From Pseudomonas sp. KUIN-1 (GTDB lineage Bacteria; Pseudomonadota; Gammaproteobacteria; Pseudomonadales; Pseudomonadaceae), in NCBI RefSeq assembly GCF_009176725.1, contig NZ_AP020337.1, positions 1,984,001-2,048,000 on the forward strand: 64,000 nucleotides of DNA, written 5' to 3'. A model generated the notes under the pieces. That model was given only the letters and a program-made list of their open reading frames with translations. It made no database searches and was not told where the DNA came from. A program made the translations under genes and the position numbers. The stretch's first letter is position 1; every line of letters begins with the position of its first letter. Of the stretch, positions 1 through 11,900 are shown piece after piece.

Positions 1-1866
1 GTCAGCCTGTGGAATTCGGTGCCGGCCTTGTTCGGCATGCTGCTGGAGTATGTGCAAAGCGAGCGCAGCGTGTTGCCGTCGTGCCTGCGCGTGGCGATGC
101 TGTCAGGCGACTGGATTCCCCTGACGCTGCCCGAGCGTGCCTGGGCGCTGCAGCCGGCGCTGCAACTGATCAGCCTTGGCGGGGCGACCGAAGCGTCCAT
201 CTGGTCGATCCAGTATCCGCTGCAACAGGTCGACCCCGCGTGGCGCAGTATTCCCTACGGCAAGGCGCTGGATCACCAGCGCTTCTATGTGCTGGATGAC
301 GCCTTGCAGGTTCGCCCGACCTGGGTGGCTGGCCAGTTGTATATCGGCGGTATCGGCCTGGCCAAGGGCTATTGGCGTGATGAAGCCCTGAGTGCCGGCA
401 GTTTCTTCGCTCACCCGCTGACCGGCGAACGTCTGTACCGGACCGGCGACCTGGGGCGCTGGCTGCCCGACGGCAATATCGAGTTTCTCGGGCGGGAAGA
501 CACCCAGGTCAAGGTCCAGGGGCACCGTATCGAGCTGGGCGAGATCGAAGCGGCGCTCAATCGCCATCCCGGCGTACAGAGCGCCGTGGTGCGGGTGCTC
601 GGCGAAGCGCTGGGCGAGAAGCGGCTTGCGGGCTACGTACTCAAGGCCGATCCCTCGTTGCAGGCCAGTGATTTTACCCAGTACCTGGCAGACAAACTGC
701 CGGCCTACATGGTGCCGACATCGTTTACCTTCGTGCAGGAATGGCCGCTGTCGGCCAACGGCAAGGTCGACAAGAAGCGCCTGCCGGAGCCATCGCAGGT
801 TCAGGACGCCGGCCCCGCGCTGGAAGTGCAGGGGCCACAGGAGCAACAACTGGTGATGATCGTGCAGGGCGTGCTCAAGCGTCCGTCGATCGCTGCCGAC
901 GCCAATTTGCTCAACCTGGGCGCCACCTCGATCGACATTGTCAGGATCAGCAATGCGCTGTCCGGCGAACTGCAGTTCCGTCCCAACGTTGCGCAACTGC
1001 TGGCGCAGCCGACGCTGCTCAACCTGCTCGGCATGTACCGCCGGAATCTGGTCAACGGCAGTGTGGTCGACAGCGTTCGTCAGCGCGCGGGTTCGCCCGA
1101 ACAGGTGATCGAGGATCCGCAGCAGCGGGCGCGCTTCAAGGCCGAGCAGCGCGGGCGGCGGACCTTCGCCCCGCAGGTTGCGGCGCTGGACCTGGCGCGT
1201 CCGGATAACCCGGCGTTCGCGCGGCGCTTCAGCGACTATCGCTCGGTACGCCAATTCGCTGACCGACCCATTCCGAGCGAGGCGTTTGCCGGGTTACTGG
1301 CCAGCCTGGCGCAGGGGCAACTGCACGGCGAGGTCAAATACCAGTTCCCGTCCGCAGGCGGTCTGTACCCGATCCAGTGCTACCTGTATGTCAAACCCCA
1401 GCGGGTCACCGGCGTTGCTGCCGGCGCCTATTACTACGACCCGGTTGAGCACCGCCTGCTGATGCTCGACAGCGAGCCGCTCGACCCTGACACCTACGAT
1501 TATTTCGTCAACCGCCCGGTGTATGAAAACGCTGCGTTCTCGCTGTTCTTCATCGCCGACATGGCCGCGATCCGGCCGCTGTATGGCGAGCGCAGTCGCG
1601 ACTTCTGTCATATCGAAGCCGGGGGCATGGCGCAATTGCTGAGCATGACGGCGGTGGAGCAGGGCCTTGGCCTGTGTGGCATGGGCTCGCTCGAAGAGCA
1701 GCAATTGTCGGCCCTGTTCGACCTGGGACCGAATCATCAGTTGATCTACTCGATGGTGGGCGGCCTGCGTAATGCCGACGAACAACGCCGCGCGCAGGTC
1801 GAGGCGTTCGCTTCTGCCGCGGATCAAACGGACGACGCCAGCGACATGGAGGAGATAGAGATATGA
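1..1866 (+). CDS. NRPS, A(Cys-like)-T-Ox (5' end outside window)
   Basis: Partial nonribosomal peptide synthetase open from base 1; the N-terminus, where a cyclisation (Cy) domain is expected, lies upstream. Visible order: second half of an adenylation domain (GGATEASIWSI, YRTGDLGR, NGKVDKKRL), carrier protein with the phosphopantetheine Ser at base 928 (LGATSIDI), and a C-terminal FMN nitroreductase/SagB-like oxidase domain from about base 1200 (SAGGLYPI, EAGGMAQLL). By hand alignment to PheA the readable specificity residues are N278, M299, S301, L322, I330, W331 and K517, close to the cysteine codes of pyochelin and yersiniabactin synthetases. A-T-Ox order is known from BlmIII, where thiazolines are oxidised to thiazoles. 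Inference: the module installs a thiazole. The C-terminus is very acidic (DDASDMEEIEI) and could dock with the next protein. Confidence 0.9.
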   Translation, partial: VSLWNSVPALFGMLLEYVQSERSVLPSCLRVAMLSGDWIPLTLPERAWALQPALQLISLGGATEASIWSIQYPLQQVDPAWRSIPYGKALDHQRFYVLDDALQVRPTWVAGQLYIGGIGLAKGYWRDEALSAGSFFAHPLTGERLYRTGDLGRWLPDGNIEFLGREDTQVKVQGHRIELGEIEAALNRHPGVQSAVVRVLGEALGEKRLAGYVLKADPSLQASDFTQYLADKLPAYMVPTSFTFVQEWPLSANGKVDKKRLPEPSQVQDAGPALEVQGPQEQQLVMIVQGVLKRPSIAADANLLNLGATSIDIVRISNALSGELQFRPNVAQLLAQPTLLNLLGMYRRNLVNGSVVDSVRQRAGSPEQVIEDPQQRARFKAEQRGRRTFAPQVAALDLARPDNPAFARRFSDYRSVRQFADRPIPSEAFAGLLASLAQGQLHGEVKYQFPSAGGLYPIQCYLYVKPQRVTGVAAGAYYYDPVEHRLLMLDSEPLDPDTYDYFVNRPVYENAAFSLFFIADMAAIRPLYGERSRDFCHIEAGGMAQLLSMTAVEQGLGLCGMGSLEEQQLSALFDLGPNHQLIYSMVGGLRNADEQRRAQVEAFASAADQTDDASDMEEIEI

Positions 1867-4800
1867 ATGCCTATCAATTGCTGGAGTTGTTCGGTCGCCA
1901 CGCCGTGGTGCTTGAAGTGGACGGCGAGAAACTGCGCTGCAAGGCGCCGCGCGGGTTTCTGAATGACGAGATGCTGCAGGCGCTCAAGCAGCACAAGGCA
2001 GAACTGATTGCCTTGCTGAGCGGCACCGACCCCGCCGCGATCCCTCGGCGTGCTGCCGGGCAAACGGCTGTTGCGCTGTCGTTTTCACAACGCCAGCTGT
2101 GGTTTCTCGATCAGATGGAACCGGGTAATGCGTTCTATAACGTGCCCACTGCGGTGCTGCTGAAAGGCGTGCTGGATGTGTCGGCGCTGGAGCGGGCGCT
2201 GAATGAATTGATCATGCGCCATGAAATATTGCGCACCACCTTTGCCAGCGTGGATGGCGAGCCACGGCAGATCGTGCACCCGGCGATGCCGCTGGTGATG
2301 CCAGGTGTCGACCTGCGTGACCTGTCGCCGACGGCGCGCGAAGCGCACGTCAGGATGGCGGTGGAGCAGCAGGCCAAGGCGCCGTTTGACCTGGCCAGCG
2401 GCCCGTTGCTGCGAGCCTCGCTGCTGCGCCTGGCGGATGAGGAATATCTCTGGCTGTACAGCGTGCACCACATCATTGCCGATGGCTGGTCGATGGGCGT
2501 GATCCTTCAGGAAGTGACCGCCTTGTATGGCGATTTTCTGTGCGGTCGGGCGTCCAGTCTGGCGCCGCTGGCGGTGCAGTACGCCGATTACGCCTGCTGG
2601 CAGCAACAGCGTCTGGGCGACGAGGCGCTGGCCGGGCAGCTGGACTTCTGGAAGCGCACGCTGGCCGACGCGCCGCCGCTGCTCGACATGCCTGCCGACC
2701 GGCCACGTCCGACCGTGCAGCGCTACGTCGGGGCGACCTTCAGCTCGACGGTCGACGGCACCACCCTGCGTGCGCTCAACGCGCTGGCCAGACAGACCCA
2801 GGGCACGCTGTTCAACGTGCTGATCGGCGCGCTGTCGGTCCTGCTCTGGCGCCACAGTGGTCAGCTGGACCTGTGCATCGGTACGCCATTCGCCAACCGC
2901 AGCCGTCCCGAAATCGAGCCGCTGATCGGCCATTTCGTCAACACTCAGGTGATTCGCCAGCGCCTCGATCCGCTGCAGACCTTTGCCGAGCTGTTGCGCG
3001 AAGTGCGCGCCACTCTGCTGGATGTTCACGCGCATCAGGATGTGCCTTTCGACCGCGTGGTGGAGGCCGTCAACCCGCCGCGCGATACCGCGTATTCGCC
3101 TCTGTTTCAGGTGATGATGGTGTTGCAGAACACCCCGGGCAACGCCGCACAGATGCCGGGCCTGGGCATGACCCCATACGGCACCGGGAGCGCCACGGCC
3201 AAGTTCGACCTGGCGTTCGAATGGGTCGAGCGCGACGGTGTGCTGAGCCTGCTGGTGGAATACAACACTGATCTGTTTGACCAGACCAGCATCGAGCGCC
3301 TGAGCGGGCACTATCGTCAGTTGCTGGAGCAGGTGGCGCTGAACCCCAAGCAGCCTGTGGGTGCACTGACGCTGATCAGCGATGCCGAACGCGCACAGAT
3401 ACTGCATGCGTGGAACAGCCCGGCACCGCTGGCTCAGCCCGTCGACTGCGTGCATCGCCTGATCGAAGCTCAGGTCACGCGTCGGCAGGCCGAGTGTGCG
3501 GTCATCTTCGAGGGTCGATCGCTGAGCTACAGCCAGCTCAACACTCAGGCCAACCGCCTGGCGCATCACTTGCTCACCCTCGGCGTCGGCCCGGATGTGC
3601 GCGTGGCGGTCTGTATCGAGCGCTCGCTGGAACTGCCCGTGGCCTTGCTGGCGGTGCTCAAGGCCGGGGGCGCCTATGTGCCGCTGGACCCGGATTATCC
3701 ATCGGGACGCCTGCGGCATATTCTCGATGACACGTCCCCCGTGGTGCTGCTTGCCCAAGGGCCGACGCGCAAGATCCTGCTCGAGGCTTTACAAGGAGCG
3801 GACTGCGAAGTGCCGATCCTCGATGTGCAAGCCGATGCTGCGCTCTGGGCTGACTGCTCTTCAGACAATCCGGAGACGCAGCGTGTCGCGGTGAACGCCG
3901 ACCACCTGGCGTATGTGCTGTATACCTCCGGCACTACCGGGCTGCCCAAGGGGGCGATGGTCACGCATCGCGGCCTGAGCAACCTGCTGTTGTGGTGTCA
4001 GCAGTTCTGCGGCGAATGTGGAAGCATGTTGCACAAGATCCCATTCGGTTTCGACGCCTCGGCCTGGGAGATCTTCTGGCCGTTGCTTACCGGTGGCAGG
4101 CTGGTCATCGCCCGTCCCGGCGGGCATTTCGAACCCGGTTACCTGGCGCAGGTGGTGCGCGAACAAAGCGTTACCGCGATGGTGTTCGTGCCGGCCATGT
4201 TGCAACTGTTTCTGGAGGTCGAAGAGGTCAGCGCCTGTCACACCCTCAAGGATGTGTTCAGTGGCGGCGGGGAGCTGTCGCCCGCAGTGGCCAGGCTGTT
4301 TCAGCAGCGTCTGCCGCATGCCCGCCTGCACAACGTCTATGGTCCGACCGAAACCACAGTGATCAGCAGTGTCTGGACGCTACAGCCCGGTGCCGACGTC
4401 CCGCCGCGCCAATTGCCCATCGGACGGCCCATCGCCAACACCCGTTTTTACGTGCTCGACGAGCGTGATGCGCCCGTGCCGGCCGGGGTCACCGGTCAGT
4501 TGCACATTGGTGGTGTCGGCGTCGCACGGGGTTATCTGGGGCTCGACGAGCTGACTGCCGAACGGTTTATCGACAACCCGTTCGTTGCCGGTGACCGGCT
4601 GTACCGCAGCGGCGACCTGGCGCGTTATCGTCCGGACGGTCAGTTGGAGTTTATCGGTCGCAACGACTTTCAGGTCAAGTTGCGTGGCATTCGCCTGGAA
4701 CTGAGTGAAATCGAAGCGCGGCTGGACCTGTTCCCCGGTATTCGCACCAGTGTGGCATTGATAGTCGGTGATACTGCGCAGAACCAGCGCCTGGTGGCGT

Positions 4801-5975
4801 GCTGCGTCACCGATAGCCCAGTGGATGAATCCGCACTGCGTGCGCATCTGGCAACGACCCTGTCCAGCGCCGTCATGCCCAGCGCTTATCTGTGGCTGGA
4901 CGCCTTGCCGTTGACGGTCAACGGCAAGGTCGACCGTGCAGCGCTCGCGGCACAGGCCGATCAGGATCTGGCCGACCGGCAGGTCAATCTCGGCAGTCCC
5001 CGGGACCATATCGAGCTGACCCTGTATCAGATCTGGAAAGACCTGCTGCTGGTGCCGCAGATCGGCATTCGCGACAACTTCTTCAACGTCGGCGGGACAT
5101 CGATTGCGGCGATCAAGATGGCCTACGAAATTGGCCGGGCGTTCAGCGTCGAGGTGCCTGTGCGCGTGATCCTCGGCCACCCGACCATCGAGGCGCTGGG
5201 CGGCTGGCTGCGTACCGGGGCCAGCCTGGCCGCGGCACAGGACAACCTGATCGAATTCCGGCGCGGCGCCGGGCAACGCAACGTGGTGTGCATTCACCCG
5301 GCGGGCGGCACGGCGTTCTGCTACCTGTCACTGGCCAAGGAACTGCCGGACAGCATCGGTGTGTACGGTGTGCAATCGCCAGGGTTGAACCCCGGAGAAA
5401 GCACCGAGCCGAGCGTCGAAGCCATGGCCGACGCCTATTTGCGGCGGATCGCGGCGTTGACCTCACAGCCGCTGGTGCTCACCGGACTGTCGTTCGGTGG
5501 CCTGGTGGCGTACGAAATGGCCCGCCGTCTGACAGCTGCCGGCCATCGTCAGGTGACGGTGGTGCTGCTCGATACCCAGGGCTCGGATGACCCGGGGTTC
5601 CGGCAACAGATCGGGACTGTGGACATGGCGGAGTTTCGCGACAAGCTGGTGCGCTTCAACGGCATGTACCCCGGCATCGAAGACGCGCAGGTCGAGCGGT
5701 ATTTCCACCTCTACAACCACAACCGCCTGGCCATGGCCGCGTACGAGTGCGCGCCGCAAGCCGGGCGCATCGTGCTGATCCAGGCTCGCGAAGGCTTTAC
5801 CCGCACGCAGTTGCATGAGCTGCGCGGGTTCTGGCGTCGCCGCGCGGGCAACGGTTACAGAGCCCGGCTGGTTCACGGCGGGCACTGGGACATGCTGGAA
5901 AGCGCCGAGGTGCATCGGGTCTCGCAGACGCTCAGGCAAGAGCTGCAACGTTTCGACACGCAGGAGGCGCAATGA
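1863..5975 (+). CDS. NRPS, docking-C-A-T-TE
   Basis: 1370-residue nonribosomal peptide synthetase, overlapping the previous gene by ATGA with a GGAGGAG ribosome site 8 bases upstream, so translation is coupled. Residues 1-60 look like a TubC-type N-terminal docking domain. A condensation domain follows (SFSQRQLWFLDQM; active HHIIADGWS near residue 202; C5-C7 motifs present), then an adenylation domain (YTSGTTGLPKG; GPTETTVI; NGKVDRAAL), carrier protein with Ser1080 (VGGTSIAA) and a C-terminal alpha/beta-hydrolase thioesterase with GLSFGG, nucleophile Ser1210, and a late HGGHWDM histidine. My hand-read A-domain code is D-A-W-V-F-G-V-V-I-K; I cannot assign a substrate. A thioesterase here means the chain may leave before the third protein, although that protein lies downstream in the same operon. 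Confidence 0.93.
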   Translation: MNAYQLLELFGRHAVVLEVDGEKLRCKAPRGFLNDEMLQALKQHKAELIALLSGTDPAAIPRRAAGQTAVALSFSQRQLWFLDQMEPGNAFYNVPTAVLLKGVLDVSALERALNELIMRHEILRTTFASVDGEPRQIVHPAMPLVMPGVDLRDLSPTAREAHVRMAVEQQAKAPFDLASGPLLRASLLRLADEEYLWLYSVHHIIADGWSMGVILQEVTALYGDFLCGRASSLAPLAVQYADYACWQQQRLGDEALAGQLDFWKRTLADAPPLLDMPADRPRPTVQRYVGATFSSTVDGTTLRALNALARQTQGTLFNVLIGALSVLLWRHSGQLDLCIGTPFANRSRPEIEPLIGHFVNTQVIRQRLDPLQTFAELLREVRATLLDVHAHQDVPFDRVVEAVNPPRDTAYSPLFQVMMVLQNTPGNAAQMPGLGMTPYGTGSATAKFDLAFEWVERDGVLSLLVEYNTDLFDQTSIERLSGHYRQLLEQVALNPKQPVGALTLISDAERAQILHAWNSPAPLAQPVDCVHRLIEAQVTRRQAECAVIFEGRSLSYSQLNTQANRLAHHLLTLGVGPDVRVAVCIERSLELPVALLAVLKAGGAYVPLDPDYPSGRLRHILDDTSPVVLLAQGPTRKILLEALQGADCEVPILDVQADAALWADCSSDNPETQRVAVNADHLAYVLYTSGTTGLPKGAMVTHRGLSNLLLWCQQFCGECGSMLHKIPFGFDASAWEIFWPLLTGGRLVIARPGGHFEPGYLAQVVREQSVTAMVFVPAMLQLFLEVEEVSACHTLKDVFSGGGELSPAVARLFQQRLPHARLHNVYGPTETTVISSVWTLQPGADVPPRQLPIGRPIANTRFYVLDERDAPVPAGVTGQLHIGGVGVARGYLGLDELTAERFIDNPFVAGDRLYRSGDLARYRPDGQLEFIGRNDFQVKLRGIRLELSEIEARLDLFPGIRTSVALIVGDTAQNQRLVACCVTDSPVDESALRAHLATTLSSAVMPSAYLWLDALPLTVNGKVDRAALAAQADQDLADRQVNLGSPRDHIELTLYQIWKDLLLVPQIGIRDNFFNVGGTSIAAIKMAYEIGRAFSVEVPVRVILGHPTIEALGGWLRTGASLAAAQDNLIEFRRGAGQRNVVCIHPAGGTAFCYLSLAKELPDSIGVYGVQSPGLNPGESTEPSVEAMADAYLRRIAALTSQPLVLTGLSFGGLVAYEMARRLTAAGHRQVTVVLLDTQGSDDPGFRQQIGTVDMAEFRDKLVRFNGMYPGIEDAQVERYFHLYNHNRLAMAAYECAPQAGRIVLIQAREGFTRTQLHELRGFWRRRAGNGYRARLVHGGHWDMLESAEVHRVSQTLRQELQRFDTQEAQ

Positions 5976-8900
5976 TGAACCGGCACGAGGAGAATATCGC
6001 CCGCAACCCCCAGACCCTGCTGTCGCGTTTTGCCGAGCAGGTACGCCGTGATCCCCAGGCGCTGGCCGTGATCGATCGACAGGTACGGCTGACCTACGCG
6101 CAACTGGCCAGCGCCAGTGAGCGCATCGCCAAAGGTCTGCTGGCACAAGGCGCAAGCCCTGCGGAGCCGATTGCCCTGTGCATGCCGCGCTGCTGGCAAT
6201 GGGTCGCCACGATACTGGCCGTGCTGAAAGTCGGGGCTGTGGTGGTGCCGCTGGATCGGGCCAGCCCGGCCCGGCGTCGACAATTGATGCTCGACGACGC
6301 AGGCTGCGTCGGGCTGGTGACCCTCGGCGAAGACGCGGACAGTTTGGCAGCGCCACAACACGGCTGGTACGTCAGCGTCGAAGCCCTGCTGGAATTCCCC
6401 GATCAGCCTGCACTGCGGCTGCCCGAGGATTTTGCCGTGTCGAGCTTCCTGTTCTACACCTCGGGTACCACCGGCACCCCGAAAGCCGTGGATGTGGGCG
6501 AGCGTGGCCTGTTGCGTCTGGCCCGGACCGACGGTTGCCTGGATATTCGCGCAGGCGAGCGCGTGTCCTGTTTGTCCAACCCGGCGTTCGACGCCTGTAA
6601 CTTCGAACTGTGGGCACCGCTGCTCAACGGCGGTTGTTGCGTCATCATTGCCGACGCAGACCTGCAGGACGCACAGCAACTGGCCAGGGTTCTGGAAACG
6701 CAGCAGGTCGATAGCCTGTTCATGACCGTTTCGTTGTTCAACACCTTGAGCGCAGATAACCCCGCCTGTTTCGCCAGCCTGCGCCAGGTGCTGATCGGCG
6801 GTGAGCAGGTCAGCGCCGCAGCGGTGCGGGCCTGGTATCAGGCCAATCCCGACAGCCGCTGCCGGATTTTCAACGCCTACGGACCTACTGAATGCACCAC
6901 CTTCGCTGTGTGCTATCCGATCCCCCGCGATTTTGCCGGTGACGCAGTGCCGATCGGTCGGCCATTGCCCGACACCGGCGTGCAGGTGCTCGACCCGCAA
7001 CAGCGGCCGGTTGCCCGTGGCGAGGCGGGTGAGCTTTACCTGAGCGGCAGCGGGGTCGCACGCGGTTACCGCAACCGTTGTGCAGAGACCGCACAGCGTT
7101 TCCTGCGCCTGCCGACAATCGATGCCGGGGACGTGCTGCATTACCGAACCGGCGATCAGGTGCGGGTCAATGCCGACGGGTTGATCGAGTACCTGGGGCG
7201 GATTGATCGTCAGGTGAAGGTCCGCGGTTTTCGCATCGAGCCGGGCGAGGTCGAGCAGCGCATTCTGGAGCATCCGCAGGTGGCGCAGGTGCATGTCTGT
7301 ACCCGTCGCCAAGCGGCCGAAGACCACCAGTTGCTGGCCTTCATCGTGCCGCGCGAGGCGCTGGACTATCGCGATTTCGACCAGCACCTGCGCGACAACC
7401 TGGCGGTATGGATGCGCCCGCATCAGCTGTTTGTGCTGCAGCGCCTGCCGTTGACCGCCAATGGCAAGATCGATCAGCGTGCGCTGCTGGAGCAGCCCTT
7501 GAAACCGTGGCGCCCGCAGGCGGGTTCGCGCGCAGGCGAGCAACACTCGCCCGCGTTGGACTGGCTGCTGAGCCATGCCCGCAGGCTGTTGGCGCAACCT
7601 GAGCTGAACGGCGAGGATGACTGGCTGGGCAGCGGCGGCGACTCGCTCAAGGCCATGCGTTTGCGCTCTGCAATCCGCACCCACTGGCGGCGGGAAATCA
7701 CGCTGGGTGCGGTGCTGAGCGAATCGTTTTCGGCACTGGCCGAGCGACTCGGTGATGAGCAGGGTGAGGCGTCGGCCTATCCGCCTGCGCCGCCCGTCAA
7801 CCGTTCAGGGCGTGCGCCAGCGACGGCCGAGCAAAGTCGCCTGTGGCTGATGCAGCAGCGCACGCCGCAGGCGACCGCCTACAACGTGCCGCTCATCCTG
7901 CACCTGGCGGCGGGTGTTCAACTCTCCGCACTGGTCGACGCCGTGCAGCGTCTGTTGACTCGGCACAGCGGGCTGCGCACGGCGTTCGTGTCCGCTGCCG
8001 ACGGGCTGCATCAGCAGGTTCACCAACGGGAAGCGGTCTGCCAGACCTTTGCCACCGGGGCTTTCAGTGAGCAGACCTGGCGCAGCTTTGCAGCCCTGGT
8101 CTTTGACACACCTTTCGATCTGGCGACATCGGCCCTGTGCAAGGCCTGGCTGTTGCCGTTTGCCGATGGCAGCTGTCGCTTGCTGCTGAACCTGCACCAC
8201 GTGGCCATCGATGGCTGGTCGATGAACCTGTTGTTCGATGACCTGGTGCAACTGTACGACGATGCGCTGCAGGGGCGGCCGAGTGCCGAGCCTTCGCCAG
8301 GTCTGGGCACGCTGGAGTTTGCGCTCTGGCAACGGCAATGGCGGGTCGACCCGCGTTACCGCGATCAGCGTCGCGCGCTGGCCGGGTTGCACCGTCAGCA
8401 CCCGGCGTCTTCGCCCGCGCTGCTGCCGGTTCGCGAGCCTGGACCGCAGGCACGGCTCTATCGTCAGCCGCTGGGAACCACGCGCAGTGCTGCATTGGAT
8501 CGGTTTTGCAGCCGCCAGCGCGTCACTCGTTATGAGGTGCTGTTCAGCGTCTATGCCTGGAGCATTTACGCCCTGACCGGCTGTGAACGGCCACGCATCG
8601 CCAGCCCGGTATCCAACCGTCCGCTGAGCGAATTCGAAGACGCCATCGGGATGTTCGCCAATACCGTGCTGATCCCCACGGCGTTCGACCGCGACAAGGC
8701 GCTTGACCAGCAGCTGCATCAGCAAACCGCCACTGTGCGTGAGGTGCTGGCCTTGCAGGACGTCGCGCTGGCGGACCTGGTGGAAGACCTGCGGTTGTCG
8801 TCGAGCAGTGCGCTGTTCGATTTCATGTTTGTGCTGGAAAACACCGACTACGCCAGGCTGGCCCAAACCGGCCTGCGCGCCACGCTGGAATTCAACGAGA

Positions 8901-11900
8901 CCGTGCAGGCCAAATGCCCGCTGACCTTGCTGGTGGTCGATGCCGGGTCACAGCTGGAATGCTGGTGGGAGTACCAGTGCAGTTATTTCGATGCGGGCCA
9001 AATGGTCGCCGTCAATCAGCTCTTGCAGCAGGGGCTTGATCTGCTGCTGGAGAAGCCGTCGGCGACCCTCGATGCGCTGCTCACGCCTTACCGCTTCAGC
9101 CTGCCGCCCGCCAGTCAGGGCGACAGCGCTGAGCCGCCGTTCAACACCGTGGCCGACTGGTTCGCCTATCAGGTGAGTTGCACGCCGGATGCTCCGGCAC
9201 TGATCGATGATCAGCAGTGCATCAGCTACGCCGAACTGGATGCACTGGCCGATACGCTGGCGGCCACCCTGGTCGAGCAGTGTCCGCTGCCGGAGGAAAA
9301 TAGTGCGCCGCTGCAAGTGGTCCTGTACCTCGAGGCGTCGGTCGAGCACATCGTGGCCTTGCTGGCGCTGGCCAGGCTCAATCTGACGGCGGTGCCCCTC
9401 GATCCTGGCTATCCGCTGGCGGTGCAGCGTCAGGTCATGCAGCAGGCGCAGCCCGGCTGTGTGCTGTACAGCGCGGCCACCGAGGCAGCACTGGAGCAGT
9501 TAAGCGCAGACCCACGAGTCTGTCATCGCGTCGACCTGAGCGCTGCCGCACGGCCGTTCGAACGTCGCCGTCATGCGGGCGAACGACCGTTGTACACGCT
9601 GTTCACGTCCGGCTCGACGGGAACGCCGAAAGGGGTTCAGGTGCCGGACCGGACCCTTTGCAATCTGTTGCACTGGCAGCGCAACGAGGGGCAGTTGCCC
9701 GCGAAGTCAGTGACCCTGCAATTCTCCATGCTGTCGTTCGATGTGTCGTTTCAGGAGATTTTCAGCACCCTCTGCGGCGGAGGCTGTTACCACCTGATCA
9801 ACCCGCGCTGGCGGCAGGATGCCCAGGCATTACTGAGCTATCTGGTGCAGACGCGCATCGAACGGCTGTTCCTGCCGTGCGTGGCCTTGCAGCATCTGGC
9901 GCAGACTGCTGTCAGCCAGGGCGTGTATCCGCAGGCGTTGCGCGAGGTGATCACGGCGGGCGAGCAACTGCTGTGCACCGAGGCATTGCGCAACTGGTTT
10001 GGCGGCATGCCGCAGGCACGGCTGTTCAATCACTACGGCCCTACCGAAACCCACGTGGTCAGCGCCTGGCGTTTGCCTGCGGCGGTTCACGACTGGCCGC
10101 TGCGCGCGCCGATCGGGCGGGCAGTGAGCAATGCTCGCCTGCTGCTGGTGGACGAACACGACCGGCCGGTGCCGAGTGGCAGCCAGGGCTATCTGCTGGT
10201 GGCTGGACCTATGATTTCGCGCTGCTACCTCGCTGCCCCGGCGCTGAATGCCGCGCGTTTTGTCGAGTTGCCGCAGCCTGAGGGCCTGACCCTGTTCTAT
10301 CGCACCGGCGATCTGGCGCGGGCTGATGCAAACGCCTGCCTGCACTACCTGGGCCGGGACGATCAGCAGATCAAGATCAGTGGCCAGCGTCTTGAGTTGG
10401 GGCAGATCGAGGCCGTGCTGATGCAGGTCGCTCAGGTGAGCAACGCGGTGGTGGCCATGCAGGCTGAGCCGCCCCGGCTGGTGGCCTGGTTGCACAGCGA
10501 GGGTACGCTGCCCGATGCACAGCAGCTTGACCGACAGATCAGCCTGCACCTGCCGGCGCATGTGCGGATTGACGAGTACCGGCGGGTTGACGCCTGGCCG
10601 CGCACGCCGAGCGGCAAGATTGATCGCAGGGCGCTGGGAGATCTGGGCGAGGTGCTGCAACGGCAACGCACCGGGCTGCCTGCGGCACCATTGAGCGCAC
10701 TTGAACAGCAACTGAGCGAATTGTTCGTGGCGGTCATCGGTCGCGACATCGAGCCTGATCAGACCTTCTTCGAAGCCGGCGCCACCAGCCTCGGCCTGAT
10801 GCGCCTGCATGCCCGCTACAACGAAGCACTGCCGCAGCCAGTGGCAATGGCCGCGTTGTTCGAGCATGTCAGCGTGCGCCGCCTGGCGCAGCATCTCTCC
10901 GGACCGGCAGGGCAAACGCCCGGTGCAGGGAAGGGCCATGAGCGAGGCGCCAAGGCTGGCGAACAACCCATGGCGATCATCGGCATGTCGGTGAATGTGG
11001 CCGGCGCGAGCAACCTCGCCGAATTCTGGGCGATGGTTCAAGGAAACGGCTTGGGCATCGAGCATTTCGACGCTGCCGATGGGCTGGTCGGTGCGCGCAG
11101 TCAACTGAGCGGCCTGCTGGATTTCGATCCCGAGTATTTCGGCATCAGCCTGCAGGAAGCACGGCTGATGGACCCGCAGCAGCGGCACCTGCTGATGGGC
11201 TGCGTGCAGGCACTGCAACATGCTGGGCTCAGGCCTAAAGCCGACGGGCCGCGCATCGGCCTGATCGCCAGTTGCGGCGAAACCACGTATTTCCAGCAAA
11301 TGCTGCGCGAAACCGCCGAGGGCGATCTGCCGGACGGCTTTCAGATGGCGCTGCACCACGACAAGGACTTTCTGGCCACCAAGGCGGCTTACCATCTCGA
11401 CCTCGGCGGTCCGGCACTCAGCGTTCAGGCGGCGTGCGGCAGCTCGCTGATTGCCGTGCACCTGGCGGCGGCGATGCTGCGTCAGGGCGACAGTGACGTG
11501 ATGCTGGCCGCCGGGGTGTTGATCGACCCGACTCTGACCGATGGCTATCGTTATCGCCCGCAGCACATTTTTTCCCGCGACGGGCTGTGCCGTCCGTTCA
11601 GTGACGACGCCAGCGGCACCATCGGTGCCAGCGGTTACGGGGTGGTGGTACTCAAACCGCTGGAGCGCGCCCAGGCCGACGGCGACCGGATCTACGCACT
11701 GGTCGAAGCCTCTGCGCTGAACAACGATGGCCGCGCCAAGATGAGTTACACCGCGCCATCGGTGGCGGGGCAGAGCGCGGTGATCAGCGAGGCGCTGCGC
11801 AAGGCCGGGATCAATGGCGCCGACATGGGCTACATCGAGGCCCACGGTACCGGCACGTTGTTGGGCGACCCGATTGAAGTGGCTGCATTGACCAAGGCGT

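Noticed and set aside
2085..3758. 557-codon open frame antisense to the second synthetase; also 5873-7684, 9830-11845, 18183-20174 and 46220-48565 antisense
   Set aside because: High-GC mirror frames of real genes. The translations are rich in His, Arg and Gln with no family motifs, while the sense strand has complete domains.
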